Assembly: GCF_023100845.1 (NCBI RefSeq)
Contig: NZ_CP095864.1
Span: forward strand, 434,001 to 498,000
DNA from: Gordonia sp. PP30
GTDB lineage: Bacteria; Actinomycetota; Actinomycetes; Mycobacteriales; Mycobacteriaceae
Reading direction: 5' to 3'
Length of the DNA: 64,000 nt
Below, in pieces: positions 7,888 to 15,258 of this stretch (the first letter of the stretch is position 1; every line of letters begins with the position of its first letter). Position numbers and translations under genes: made by a program. The notes under the pieces are model-generated. The model ran no database searches. It was not told the DNA's origin and was given only the letters and a program-made list of their open reading frames with translations.

Positions 7888-8826
7888 GTGCATAGTCTGC
7901 GAACTTCCGTGTTGTCCCTCGTCGCCGCGGCCGCTGCCGGAGTGGCGGGCGCGATCGCGCCGGTAGCCACGGCGGGAGCCGATTCGTCGTGCGGACGGCT
8001 CACGACATCGGTCGCCGTTCCCGCGCGGACGCCGGTCGCCGACTGGTCGGAGAATCTCGCGTACGACGCGCAGGGCGACCTGTGGGTGACCAGAGTCCTG
8101 CGGGGGACGGTCGACCGCTACTCGCCGTCCGGCCGGAAGACCGGATCGGTCGCGGTGAGCGAGCCGGGTGGCATCGCGCAGGGGCCCGACGGGCTGATGT
8201 ACGTCAACAGCGGCACCAGCCCGCTCAATGAAATCCCCGGCGGGCCCCGGCGCGGGACGGTGGTCCGTTTCGACCCCCGGCAGGCGGCGCCGAAGGCGCA
8301 CGTCTTCGCCCGCGGATTCACCATGCCGAACGGTCTGACTTTCGGGCCCGACAGGGCGCTGTACGTCGCCGACAGCGGCGCCGGTCTGTTCCGGGTCCGT
8401 CCGAACGGGTCCATCGATCGGGGCTGGACGGCGCGTGCGCCGAAGGCGATGGCGCCCGGTCCGCTCGCACTGTCCTACGGCACCAACGGCATCACGGCGG
8501 TCGGCAGCCTGCTCTACGTCACGACCACCACCAGCGCCACCGGGCGCGTGGTGGTCGTGCCGATCGGCGACCCGGCGGCCGCCAAGGTTCTCGACCTCAC
8601 CGCGCCGCTGCCCGGGACGCTCGACGATCTCGCCTTGCTGCCCGATGGGCGCCTAGCCGTCGCGAGCGCCACCGGCCGGCTGGTCGCGGTGAACCCCACG
8701 ACCGGGGTGCGGTGCACCTACGACGTCGGGCAGCCGGTCACCTCCGTCGCCGTCGATCCGGCTGACCCGCACCGGCTCACCGCAGGCACCGAGTCGGGAG
8801 ATGTTCTCTCCCTTCGTATTCGTTAG
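7888..8826 (+). CDS. Secreted SMP-30/NHL-like beta-propeller protein
   Basis: A 312-residue protein if started at GTG 7888; GTG 7882 is equally possible. The frame is open further upstream but lacks a signal-like sequence. An N-terminal signal peptide (LRTSVLSLVAAAAAGVAGAI) ends near ATAGADS. The mature part shows repeated beta-propeller blades with the spacing of SMP-30/gluconolactonase or NHL proteins: ENLAYDAQGDLWVTR, GGIAQGPDGLMYVNSG, NGLTFGPDRALYVADSG, DDLALLPDGRLAVAS, TSVAVDPADPHRL. Such proteins bind or hydrolyse small ligands, lactones for example; the substrate is not evident. It is divergent from a secreted lipase. Confidence 0.75.
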   Translation: MHSLRTSVLSLVAAAAAGVAGAIAPVATAGADSSCGRLTTSVAVPARTPVADWSENLAYDAQGDLWVTRVLRGTVDRYSPSGRKTGSVAVSEPGGIAQGPDGLMYVNSGTSPLNEIPGGPRRGTVVRFDPRQAAPKAHVFARGFTMPNGLTFGPDRALYVADSGAGLFRVRPNGSIDRGWTARAPKAMAPGPLALSYGTNGITAVGSLLYVTTTTSATGRVVVVPIGDPAAAKVLDLTAPLPGTLDDLALLPDGRLAVASATGRLVAVNPTTGVRCTYDVGQPVTSVAVDPADPHRLTAGTESGDVLSLRIR

Positions 8827-8924
8827 CGCGCCGTTCGATTCCGATGCGCGGGCGCGACGGGCGGGACACTTCCCGGCCACCGCGCGGCGGCGTCGCGTTC
8901 ACGCTCGTATGCCACCATTCCGGC

Positions 8925-9995
8925 GTGACCGACAACAGTCCCCGGCCGGTCGATTCCGGCCTGAAACGACGTTCCCTTCTTGCGGGTGCCGCCGTCGCGG
9001 GTGCTGCCGCGACGCTCGGAGGTGGCCGGATCGGGATCGGAACCGCCTCGGCCGCCACGCACTTCACGTTGCCGAAAGGCGCCGATCGCCTCCATGTCCT
9101 CGTCACCGGCGACGCGGGCACCGGCGAGGCGCCGCAGTTCGCCGTCACCCGGGCGGCGCGGGAGATCCACGCGCGTAAACCCTTCGACATCGCGTTGGGG
9201 CTGGGCGACAACATCTACGAGAGCGGCCCGAACGGTCCGGACGACGTCCAGTTCCACACCAAGTTCGAGAAGCCGAACGCGAGTCTCGACTTTCCGTGGC
9301 TGATGGCGCTCGGCAACCACGACAACTCGGCGGTCTTCCCCGGTGACGGCGGCTGGCTGCGGCGTGGCGACGCCGAGGTGGCCTATCATCGCCGGTCCCG
9401 GCGCTGGTACATGCCGTCGAGGTACTACTCGGTGGACCTCGGCGTGGCCGAGATCTTCGTGCTCGACGTCAACCCGCTCGCCGCGTACATTCCGCCGATC
9501 CTGTCACCGGAGTGGGAGCCCGGCGGCCGGTACATGACGGAGCAGGCGCGCTGGCTCGATCGCGGACTCCGCGCGTCGACGGCGCCGTGGACCATCGTCT
9601 GCACGCATCACCCGTACGCCAACAATGGTCCCCACGGTCCGGCCGGCGCCTTCGACGGCCTGCCCGCGCCGCTCAACGGCCAGTGGCTCAAGGACTTCCT
9701 CGAACGGCATGTCGCGGGCCGCGCGCACTTCCTGTTCTCCGGGCACGACCACAGCCAGCAGGTGCTCGACGCGGTGCCCGGACTCAAGGGCACCCGCCAG
9801 ATCATCGCGGGCGCCGCCGCCAAGACCGTGCACGCGTCGTCGTCCCGGCGGTTCCGCGCGAGGTACGAGAACTACACGGACCGTGGATTCATGACGCTCG
9901 ATGTGGAACCGGCCGCGGTGACGCTGACCGCCTATCAGGTGGCGGCCGGTCGCGCCGACGCGCGGAAGGCGTTCACGACGGTCTATCGCCGCTGA
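8925..9995 (+). CDS. Tat-exported purple-acid-phosphatase-like metallophosphoesterase
   Basis: A 356-residue protein from GTG 8925, chosen because it places a Tat signal at the N-terminus (LKRRSLLAGAAVAGAAATL, about 13-31). Calcineurin-like metal motifs appear in order: VTGDAG (about 57), GLGDNIYESG (about 87), LGNHDNS (about 126), CTHHPYANNGPHG (about 226) and FSGHDH (about 271). The GDNIYESG wording and the overall spacing resemble tartrate-resistant (ACP5-type) acid phosphatases. The likely role is release of phosphate from organic phosphates outside the cell. The MFS gene ends convergently 12 bases beyond the stop. Confidence 0.87.
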   Translation: MTDNSPRPVDSGLKRRSLLAGAAVAGAAATLGGGRIGIGTASAATHFTLPKGADRLHVLVTGDAGTGEAPQFAVTRAAREIHARKPFDIALGLGDNIYESGPNGPDDVQFHTKFEKPNASLDFPWLMALGNHDNSAVFPGDGGWLRRGDAEVAYHRRSRRWYMPSRYYSVDLGVAEIFVLDVNPLAAYIPPILSPEWEPGGRYMTEQARWLDRGLRASTAPWTIVCTHHPYANNGPHGPAGAFDGLPAPLNGQWLKDFLERHVAGRAHFLFSGHDHSQQVLDAVPGLKGTRQIIAGAAAKTVHASSSRRFRARYENYTDRGFMTLDVEPAAVTLTAYQVAAGRADARKAFTTVYRR

Positions 9996-10007
9996 CTCGC
10001 TCGCCGG

Positions 10008-11546
10008 TCAGTGCTGGATGTCGAGGTCCAGCCCGCGCGGGGTCAGCGCGAACACGACGAGTGCCGCGACGGTGAGCAGGATCGCGCCGACCAGGCCGAC
10101 CTGAACCAGCGACTCGGTGAACGTGGACCGCGCTGCCTCGGCGAGCTCGGGCAGGTGGCGTTGCTCGGCGATCTCCAGCGCCTCGGCGAGGGAGTTGTCG
10201 GCTCCCGGGATCGGCGAATGGAGGCGGCCGGCGAAGATCACCGCCGAGATCGTGCCCAGCACGGCCACACCGAAGACGTTGCCGAGGTCGTAGGCGGTCT
10301 CCTCCAGCGCGGCGGCGTTTCCCGCCTTGTCCTGTGGGCTGCCGGACATGATCATCGCCGAGCCGATCGCCAGGGCGCCTGCGCCCGCGCCCTGCAGTCC
10401 CATCGCCGCAGCCACCCACCCGAAGCCCAGCGGCGCCGGTGCGAGGTAGAGGAGGGCGAAGCCGGCTGCGGGGAGCAGGAGGGCAAGTGTCATCACGACG
10501 CGCGCGCCGAGCATGTCGGTGAGCCATCGGGCGAACAGCGAGGTGACGATCGCGCCCGCCGCGAACGGAAGGAGGCGGTAGCCGGCCGCCAGTGGGGAAA
10601 ATCCCTCGACCAACTGGAGCCACTGCGCCAGGAGGAGCAGGCCTCCGCCCATCGCGACCATCGAGAACAGGGCCGCCAGGATGCCCGCGGTCAGCTGGCG
10701 GCGCGTGAAGAGCCGTACGTCCAGGAGTGGATCGGGCCGATGCAGGCAGCGCAGGACGAAGGCGGTGAGCAGCCCGATCGACGCGATGAGCACGATCCAC
10801 GCGGGGGCGTTCGCCAGACCGTCGGTGACGAAGTGCTTGCCGAACTCCTTGATGGACCAGACCAGTGCGGCCACGCCGGCGATCGACAGCAGCGATGAGA
10901 GCGCGTCCCACCGTCCGGTCACCGCGACCCGGGATTCGGGCAGCAGGACCGCCGCCGCGACCAGCGCGATGACCATCGGCGGGACGTTCACCAGGAACGC
11001 CGCGTGCCACGAGAAGTGTTCCAGCAGAAGGCCGCCGATGATCGGACCCACTGCGGCACCGGCGGCCGAGACCGCGGCCCAGACTCCGAGGGCGAGAGTC
11101 CGCTCGCGGTTGTCGGTGAAGATGACGCGCAGCATCGACAGCGTGGTCGGCATGATCATCGCGCCGCCCAGGCCCAGGAGGGCGCGGAGGGCGATCACCG
11201 CGGCGGTGGAGTCGGCCCACAGCACGAGCAGTGAGGCCAGGCCGAAGAGGGCGAAGCCGATCATCAGCATTCGCCTGCGGCCCCAGCGGTCGGCGAGACC
11301 GCTCATCGTGATCAGCGAACCGGCCAGGATCAGCGAGTACGCGTCGACCATCCACAGTTGGCCGGTGGCCGACGGATGCAGTTCCGCGCTGATCGACGGC
11401 AGTGCGACGTTGAGGACCGTCAGGTCCATCACGACGGTCAGCAGCGCGAGAGACAGGACGGTGAGCGACGCCCAGCGCCGCCACGGCGGCAGTTCGTCGC
11501 GCAGGGTGCCGTCCGGCTTGATCGCGGGGGCGTCGAGGACGTTCAC
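10008..11546 (-). CDS. DHA2-family MFS drug exporter, 14 helices
   Basis: A 512-residue proton-driven exporter of the EmrB/QacA (DHA2) family, with about 14 membrane helices by eye. Motif C region VMDLTVLNVALPSI (about 39-52), WMVDAYSLILAG (about 65-76) and motif A-like GLADRWGRRRML (about 84-95) are clear. The family exports amphipathic drugs or metabolites. Start GTG 11546 overlaps the stop of the upstream TetR gene by four bases (GTGA), so the two are translationally coupled and almost certainly co-transcribed from the palindromic operator at 12108-12147. The substrate cannot be named. Confidence 0.92.
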   Translation of the reverse strand: MNVLDAPAIKPDGTLRDELPPWRRWASLTVLSLALLTVVMDLTVLNVALPSISAELHPSATGQLWMVDAYSLILAGSLITMSGLADRWGRRRMLMIGFALFGLASLLVLWADSTAAVIALRALLGLGGAMIMPTTLSMLRVIFTDNRERTLALGVWAAVSAAGAAVGPIIGGLLLEHFSWHAAFLVNVPPMVIALVAAAVLLPESRVAVTGRWDALSSLLSIAGVAALVWSIKEFGKHFVTDGLANAPAWIVLIASIGLLTAFVLRCLHRPDPLLDVRLFTRRQLTAGILAALFSMVAMGGGLLLLAQWLQLVEGFSPLAAGYRLLPFAAGAIVTSLFARWLTDMLGARVVMTLALLLPAAGFALLYLAPAPLGFGWVAAAMGLQGAGAGALAIGSAMIMSGSPQDKAGNAAALEETAYDLGNVFGVAVLGTISAVIFAGRLHSPIPGADNSLAEALEIAEQRHLPELAEAARSTFTESLVQVGLVGAILLTVAALVVFALTPRGLDLDIQH

Positions 11547-12085
11547 TTCGGCTCCATCAAGGTGCGGGTGAGGTGTTCGAGGAGGGCGAGATCGAGGGGC
11601 TCGTCGTGCAGGGCGGCATGCATGCAGGCGCCGTCGACGAAGACCGCCAGCAGGCGCGCGGTCGTCGGGTCGGTGAAGGTGCTCAGGAGGGTCACCAGGC
11701 CGTCGAACCAGCGACGGCTCAGGGCGACCAGTTCGGGTCGTGCGAGGGCGCCGATGTAGAGCGCGACCTCGGTGCGGACGCGGTCGGTATCGGTCAGATA
11801 GTCGTGGAAGAGACGGGCGACGGTCTCCGGCGACCGGTCACTCGCCGCGAGCAGGTCGGTCGTCTCGGCGAGATCGGCGTCGACGCCGGCCGCGAGGAGT
11901 TCCAGCGCCGCGGCGGTCAGGTCGTCGAGGGAGGCGAAGTAGTAGGTGGTGGATCCCAGCGGGACGCCGGCCTTCTGGGCGACCAGTCGGTGGGTCAGCT
12001 TGGCGCCGCCGTCTCTCAGCAGGTCGGCTGCGGCGCCGACGATCTGCTCGCGGCGGCCGTTCGGATCGCGCTTGGGGGTCGACAC
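11543..12085 (-). CDS. TetR-family repressor of the adjacent MFS pump
   Basis: A 180-residue TetR regulator. The start is placed at GTG 12085 because AGGAG lies 9 bases upstream; a longer frame to 12148 would translate the operator itself. The helix-turn-helix is near the N-terminus (REQIVGAAADLLRDGGAKL, then THRLVAQKAGVPLGSTTYYF, about 10-50). The rest is a helical ligand-binding domain. It heads a two-gene operon with the MFS exporter and sits directly behind a perfect inverted repeat, so autoregulation with drug-induced release is the expected scheme. Confidence 0.92.
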   Translation of the reverse strand: MSTPKRDPNGRREQIVGAAADLLRDGGAKLTHRLVAQKAGVPLGSTTYYFASLDDLTAAALELLAAGVDADLAETTDLLAASDRSPETVARLFHDYLTDTDRVRTEVALYIGALARPELVALSRRWFDGLVTLLSTFTDPTTARLLAVFVDGACMHAALHDEPLDLALLEHLTRTLMEPK

Positions 12086-12107
12086 GATGGCATCTCCTGT
12101 CCTGCGG

Positions 12108-12147
12108 TGCACCTGTACAAACGTACATGTACATTTGTACAGGTGCA
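12108..12147. promoter_or_regulatory. Perfect 40-bp TetR operator palindrome
   Basis: Fourteen-base arms TGCACCTGTACAAA (12108-12121) and TTTGTACAGGTGCA (12134-12147) are exact reverse complements. The 12-bp centre contains GTACATGTAC, itself a palindrome. Two overlapping dyads suggest that two TetR dimers bind. The site lies 22 bases upstream of the repressor start codon, where it would block the operon promoter. Confidence 0.85.
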
Positions 12148-12299
12148 ATGGAGCACGTCAACGGCACTGTTCCGGATGCGGCTTCAGATGGGCACACGTC
12201 GTTCGCCCGGCTCGGCCGGCGGGTGGCGCACTCGGCCGGCGGGCGGCGGCTTCCAGGCGCCGAGGCCGGGTCACGACCCCTATCGGCGGGCGAGTGGGG

Positions 12300-13064
12300 T
12301 TACGCGGTGTCCGCGGCGTGCTCGCTGTGGCGGCGCGCCTTAGCGATGGCGAGGTAGTCGTCGAGCTGGCGGCCGAGTTCGCGATCGAGTGCGCGGTTCA
12401 GGGTGTTGTGCGCGGCGATACGGCCGGTGAGGCGGAGCTGGCGGACGAAGGTCATCGCCCAGTCCTCCTCTTCGTCGCTTTCCGGGATCCAGCCGTCGAA
12501 GCGGCCCTCGGTGATGGCCGCGCGGCCCGCCGTGATGAGGGTGCGGGCGGCGACCTGAAGGTCGTCCTCGAGCCGGCGCTGCAGGCCGAGGATGTAGGTC
12601 AGCGGGATGCCGATGGCCATCAGCGAGCGGTAGGCGTCGAGCGTGTCGGTGTCGGTGGCCAGGTACTCGTCCCCGTCGAGCTTGTTGACCAGACCGAAAT
12701 CGATCAGTCGCTGCACCACGTCCGGATCGTCGGTGCCGAGTTGCTCGCGCAGCTGCGCCGCCGTCATCCGCTGGGTGGGCGTGCGCTGAATCGGCTCGGC
12801 GAGGAGGTCCTTCAGGCCGAGGACTTCGACCAGGTCGTCGCCCCGCTGCAGCCCGGAGATGAAGTCGTTGATGTGCGCCATCGTGAAGCCGCGGCCGAGC
12901 AGGTCGGCGATCACCCGCAAGCGCGCGAGGTGCTGGTCGGTGTAGATGGCGACCCGGCCGCGCCGGATGGGGCGCGGGATGAGGCCGCGGTCCTGATAGC
13001 CCCGCACATTGCGGACGGTGGTGCCCGCGGCCCGCGCCAAGTCCTCGATCCGGTATTCGGTCAT
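12300..13064 (-). CDS. MerR-family transcriptional regulator
   Basis: A 254-residue regulator. The MerR winged helix is at residues 1-70: YRIEDLARAAGTTVRNVRGY, then RGLIPRPIRRGRVAIYTDQH. The remaining 180 residues form a helical effector-binding part without conserved metal-binding cysteines, so a metal sensor is unlikely. It lies downstream of, and co-directional with, the EphD/PF10118/reductase operon (126-bp gap holding four 21-bp repeats), so it could regulate that operon. Downstream, 12148-12299 holds no gene. Confidence 0.88.
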   Translation of the reverse strand: MTEYRIEDLARAAGTTVRNVRGYQDRGLIPRPIRRGRVAIYTDQHLARLRVIADLLGRGFTMAHINDFISGLQRGDDLVEVLGLKDLLAEPIQRTPTQRMTAAQLREQLGTDDPDVVQRLIDFGLVNKLDGDEYLATDTDTLDAYRSLMAIGIPLTYILGLQRRLEDDLQVAARTLITAGRAAITEGRFDGWIPESDEEEDWAMTFVRQLRLTGRIAAHNTLNRALDRELGRQLDDYLAIAKARRHSEHAADTA

Positions 13065-13106
13065 GACGTCGATTGTGGCAGAGGCGTCGAGCGGGGTGGT
13101 CTCGAC

Positions 13107-13190
13107 TTCGCTCGACCGTCGTGGGATTTCGCTCGACCGTCGTGGGATTTCACTTGACCGTCGTGGGATTTCGCTCGGCCGTCGTGGAAG
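13107..13190. repeat. Four tandem copies of a 21-bp repeat
   Basis: Units 13107-13127 and 13128-13148 are identical (TTCGCTCGACCGTCGTGGGAT is described by its core CTCGACCGTCGTGGGAT). 13149-13169 has two changes (CACTTG for CGCTCG) and 13170-13190 differs in the GACC core and its last bases. The array begins in the leader of the MerR gene and ends exactly at the stop codon of the reductase gene. It has no spacers, so it is not CRISPR. Confidence 0.9.
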
Positions 13191-14327
13191 TCAGGCGTCG
13201 ACGGACAGTTCCGGGGAGTGGCAGCGGGAGACGCAGGGCAGGAAGTACCCGGCCTCGCGTTCGGGTTCGGTGAGCAGGCCGTCGCGGTGGTCCACCTCGC
13301 CGGCCGTGGAGTGCATCTTGCAGGCGCCGCAGAAACCCTGCTGACACGAGTAGGGCGCATCCGGGCGGACCGCGCGGATGGCGGTCAGCACCGACTGATC
13401 GGCGGGGACGGTGAGACGTTCCCCGGTCGAGTTGAGCACCACCTCGAACTCGGTGCCGTCGACGATCGGCGGCGGCGAGAAACGCTCGTAGTGCAGTTCG
13501 ATGTCGCCGCGTCCGACGAGATGGGTGCGCAGCGCCTCCAGCATCACGACCGGGCCGCAGCAGTAGATCGCGAGGTCGGTCTCGCCGTGCGGGCGCCGCG
13601 TGGTCGGCCCGACCAGCTCGTCCATCGACGGCAGGCCGTCGACGTCGTCGGTGCGGACGGTCACCTTGTCGCCGTAGCGGGCCAGCTCGTCGATGAAGGG
13701 GATGGAGTCGGCGCTGCGGCCGGAGTAGATCATCGACCACTCGACGCCGAAGCGGTCGGCCATCGCGAGCATCGGCAGGATCGGGGTGATCCCGATGCCG
13801 GCGGCGATGAACCGCAATCGCGGTGCCGCGGAACCGAATCCGGGCAGCGCGACGGGAAAGGCGTTGCGCGGGCCGCGGATCGTGACGGTGTCGCCGACGG
13901 ACAGGGTGTCGTGCACCTCGATCGACCCGCCGCCGCCCTCCGGGATGCGGCGCACGGCGATGCGGTAGGTACGACGGTCTCCGGGATCCCCGCACAGCGA
14001 ATACGAGCGCATCCGGCCCGAGGGCAGATGCAGGTCGAGATGGGCGCCGGGATGCCACTCGGGGAGCACCGAGCGGTCCGCGGCCGCGAAGGTCAGCGCG
14101 ATGACGTTCTCGTCCTGGGCCACCACCTCGCGCCCGACGATCTCCAGCGTGCGCAGGCCGTCGTCGGCGGGCAGCGGGCGCAGCCGTTCGAGCGCCCCCC
14201 AGAACGGGAACCAGGTCTTGCGCAGCCCGGTGGTCACCCGAAGCAGGGGATCACGCCGCCACCGGCCGTACAGGTGCGGCGGCTCGGTGGTGAAGCTCGT
14301 CGTGTGCTCGTGGAAGATGTGGTTCAT
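13191..14327 (-). CDS. FAD/NAD(P) oxidoreductase with C-terminal 2Fe-2S ferredoxin
   Basis: A 378-residue reductase of the phthalate-dioxygenase-reductase/VanB class. FAD-binding RMRSYSLCGDPGD is at about 110-122, the NAD(P)-binding GIGITPILPM at about 176-185, and a C-terminal plant-type 2Fe-2S domain has C-x4-C-x2-C (CQQGFCGACKM, about 328-338) and a final Cys near 367. It transfers electrons from NAD(P)H to an oxygenase or desaturase. The start ATG 14327 overlaps the stop of the PF10118 gene by one base (TGATG), so coupled translation makes the PF10118 protein the obvious electron acceptor. About 60 extra N-terminal residues (HLYGRWRRDPLL) precede the usual domain. Confidence 0.92.
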   Translation of the reverse strand: MNHIFHEHTTSFTTEPPHLYGRWRRDPLLRVTTGLRKTWFPFWGALERLRPLPADDGLRTLEIVGREVVAQDENVIALTFAAADRSVLPEWHPGAHLDLHLPSGRMRSYSLCGDPGDRRTYRIAVRRIPEGGGGSIEVHDTLSVGDTVTIRGPRNAFPVALPGFGSAAPRLRFIAAGIGITPILPMLAMADRFGVEWSMIYSGRSADSIPFIDELARYGDKVTVRTDDVDGLPSMDELVGPTTRRPHGETDLAIYCCGPVVMLEALRTHLVGRGDIELHYERFSPPPIVDGTEFEVVLNSTGERLTVPADQSVLTAIRAVRPDAPYSCQQGFCGACKMHSTAGEVDHRDGLLTEPEREAGYFLPCVSRCHSPELSVDA

Positions 14328-15223
14328 CAGACCGCCTGCCGGGCACCCGGGGATGAGGCGAGATAGGCCACGGCCTGCGCGGTGTCACCGATGTCGGTGG
14401 GCTGGAAGGTCGGCCGGAAGTAGGTGAAGGTGGCCAGCAGGAGATGCCGGATCTTCGGCAGCACGTTCGCCCGCCCACCGCGCCAGTACCCGGTGAACTT
14501 GCCGATCATGCCGATGTTCACCGAGTCGTCCGAGTTCATGATGAAGCGGAAGCCGCGCACCAGGAGCAGGGCCAGGAACGGCAGTGCCAGGGCCATCGCC
14601 CGCGCCCGGTGGACCATGCTGTCCGCGAAATACGCCGCGGCGTCGTGCGCGACGGCGCGGTGCTCCACCTCTTCGGCGCCGTGCCAGGTGAACAGATCGG
14701 TCATGTTCGGGTCGGCGCCGGCCTCCGCCCACGAACAGTTCAGGGCGAAGTCGCCGAGGATCGCGGTGTAGTGCTCGATCGCGGCGATCAGCCACAGCCG
14801 CTCGATCAGGTGCTTCTGCCGCTGTTCCGGGGTGCCGCCGTCGCGCGGGCCGAGGGCGCGCCGGAAGATCCACTCCATCTGGTCGGTGTACGCCTTGGTC
14901 TCGATGCCGTGGCGGTTCAGCCACTCCACGACGGCCTTGTCGTGCGCCTCGGCGTGCATCGCCTCCTGCCCGATGAATCCGCGCATGTCGGCGGCGAGGG
15001 CCTCGTCCTTGATCATCGGCAGCGCCTCGTTGAAGGTCTGCACGAACCAGCGCTCGCCTTCGGGGAGAAGGAGATTCAGCACAGTGATGAAGTTGGACGC
15101 GACCGGATGGCCGGGGATCCAGTGCAGCGGGGCCGCCGAGAGGTCGAAGCGGACGTTGCGGGCGTGCAGCTCCACCTTGCCCGGATCGGTTTCCGGAGTG
15201 GACTGGTTCGGGTGCCGGGTCAT
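14327..15223 (-). CDS. PF10118-family protein with diiron-like Glu/His motifs
   Basis: A 298-residue protein of the family usually labelled predicted metal-dependent hydrolase (PF10118). The sequence suggests more: GQEAMHAEAH (about 85-94), IEHYTAILGD (about 148-157) and HGAEEVEHRAVAHD (about 178-191) give repeated E-x2-H and EH pairs spaced like the iron ligands of ferritin-like diiron oxygenases. A hydrophobic stretch (about 205-222) may anchor it to the membrane. It is flanked by a 2Fe-2S reductase (one-base overlap) and an EphD-like fusion, a context that fits an oxygenase or desaturase acting on lipids better than a hydrolase. Start ATG 15223, 35 bases after the ephD stop. Confidence 0.8.
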   Translation of the reverse strand: MTRHPNQSTPETDPGKVELHARNVRFDLSAAPLHWIPGHPVASNFITVLNLLLPEGERWFVQTFNEALPMIKDEALAADMRGFIGQEAMHAEAHDKAVVEWLNRHGIETKAYTDQMEWIFRRALGPRDGGTPEQRQKHLIERLWLIAAIEHYTAILGDFALNCSWAEAGADPNMTDLFTWHGAEEVEHRAVAHDAAAYFADSMVHRARAMALALPFLALLLVRGFRFIMNSDDSVNIGMIGKFTGYWRGGRANVLPKIRHLLLATFTYFRPTFQPTDIGDTAQAVAYLASSPGARQAV

Positions 15224-15258
15224 CGTTGACTCCTGCCTTGGTCGGAACGGGGGAACGG

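Noticed and set aside
13107..13190. Possible CRISPR array
   Set aside because: The 21-bp units are contiguous without spacers, only four copies, and no cas gene is present.
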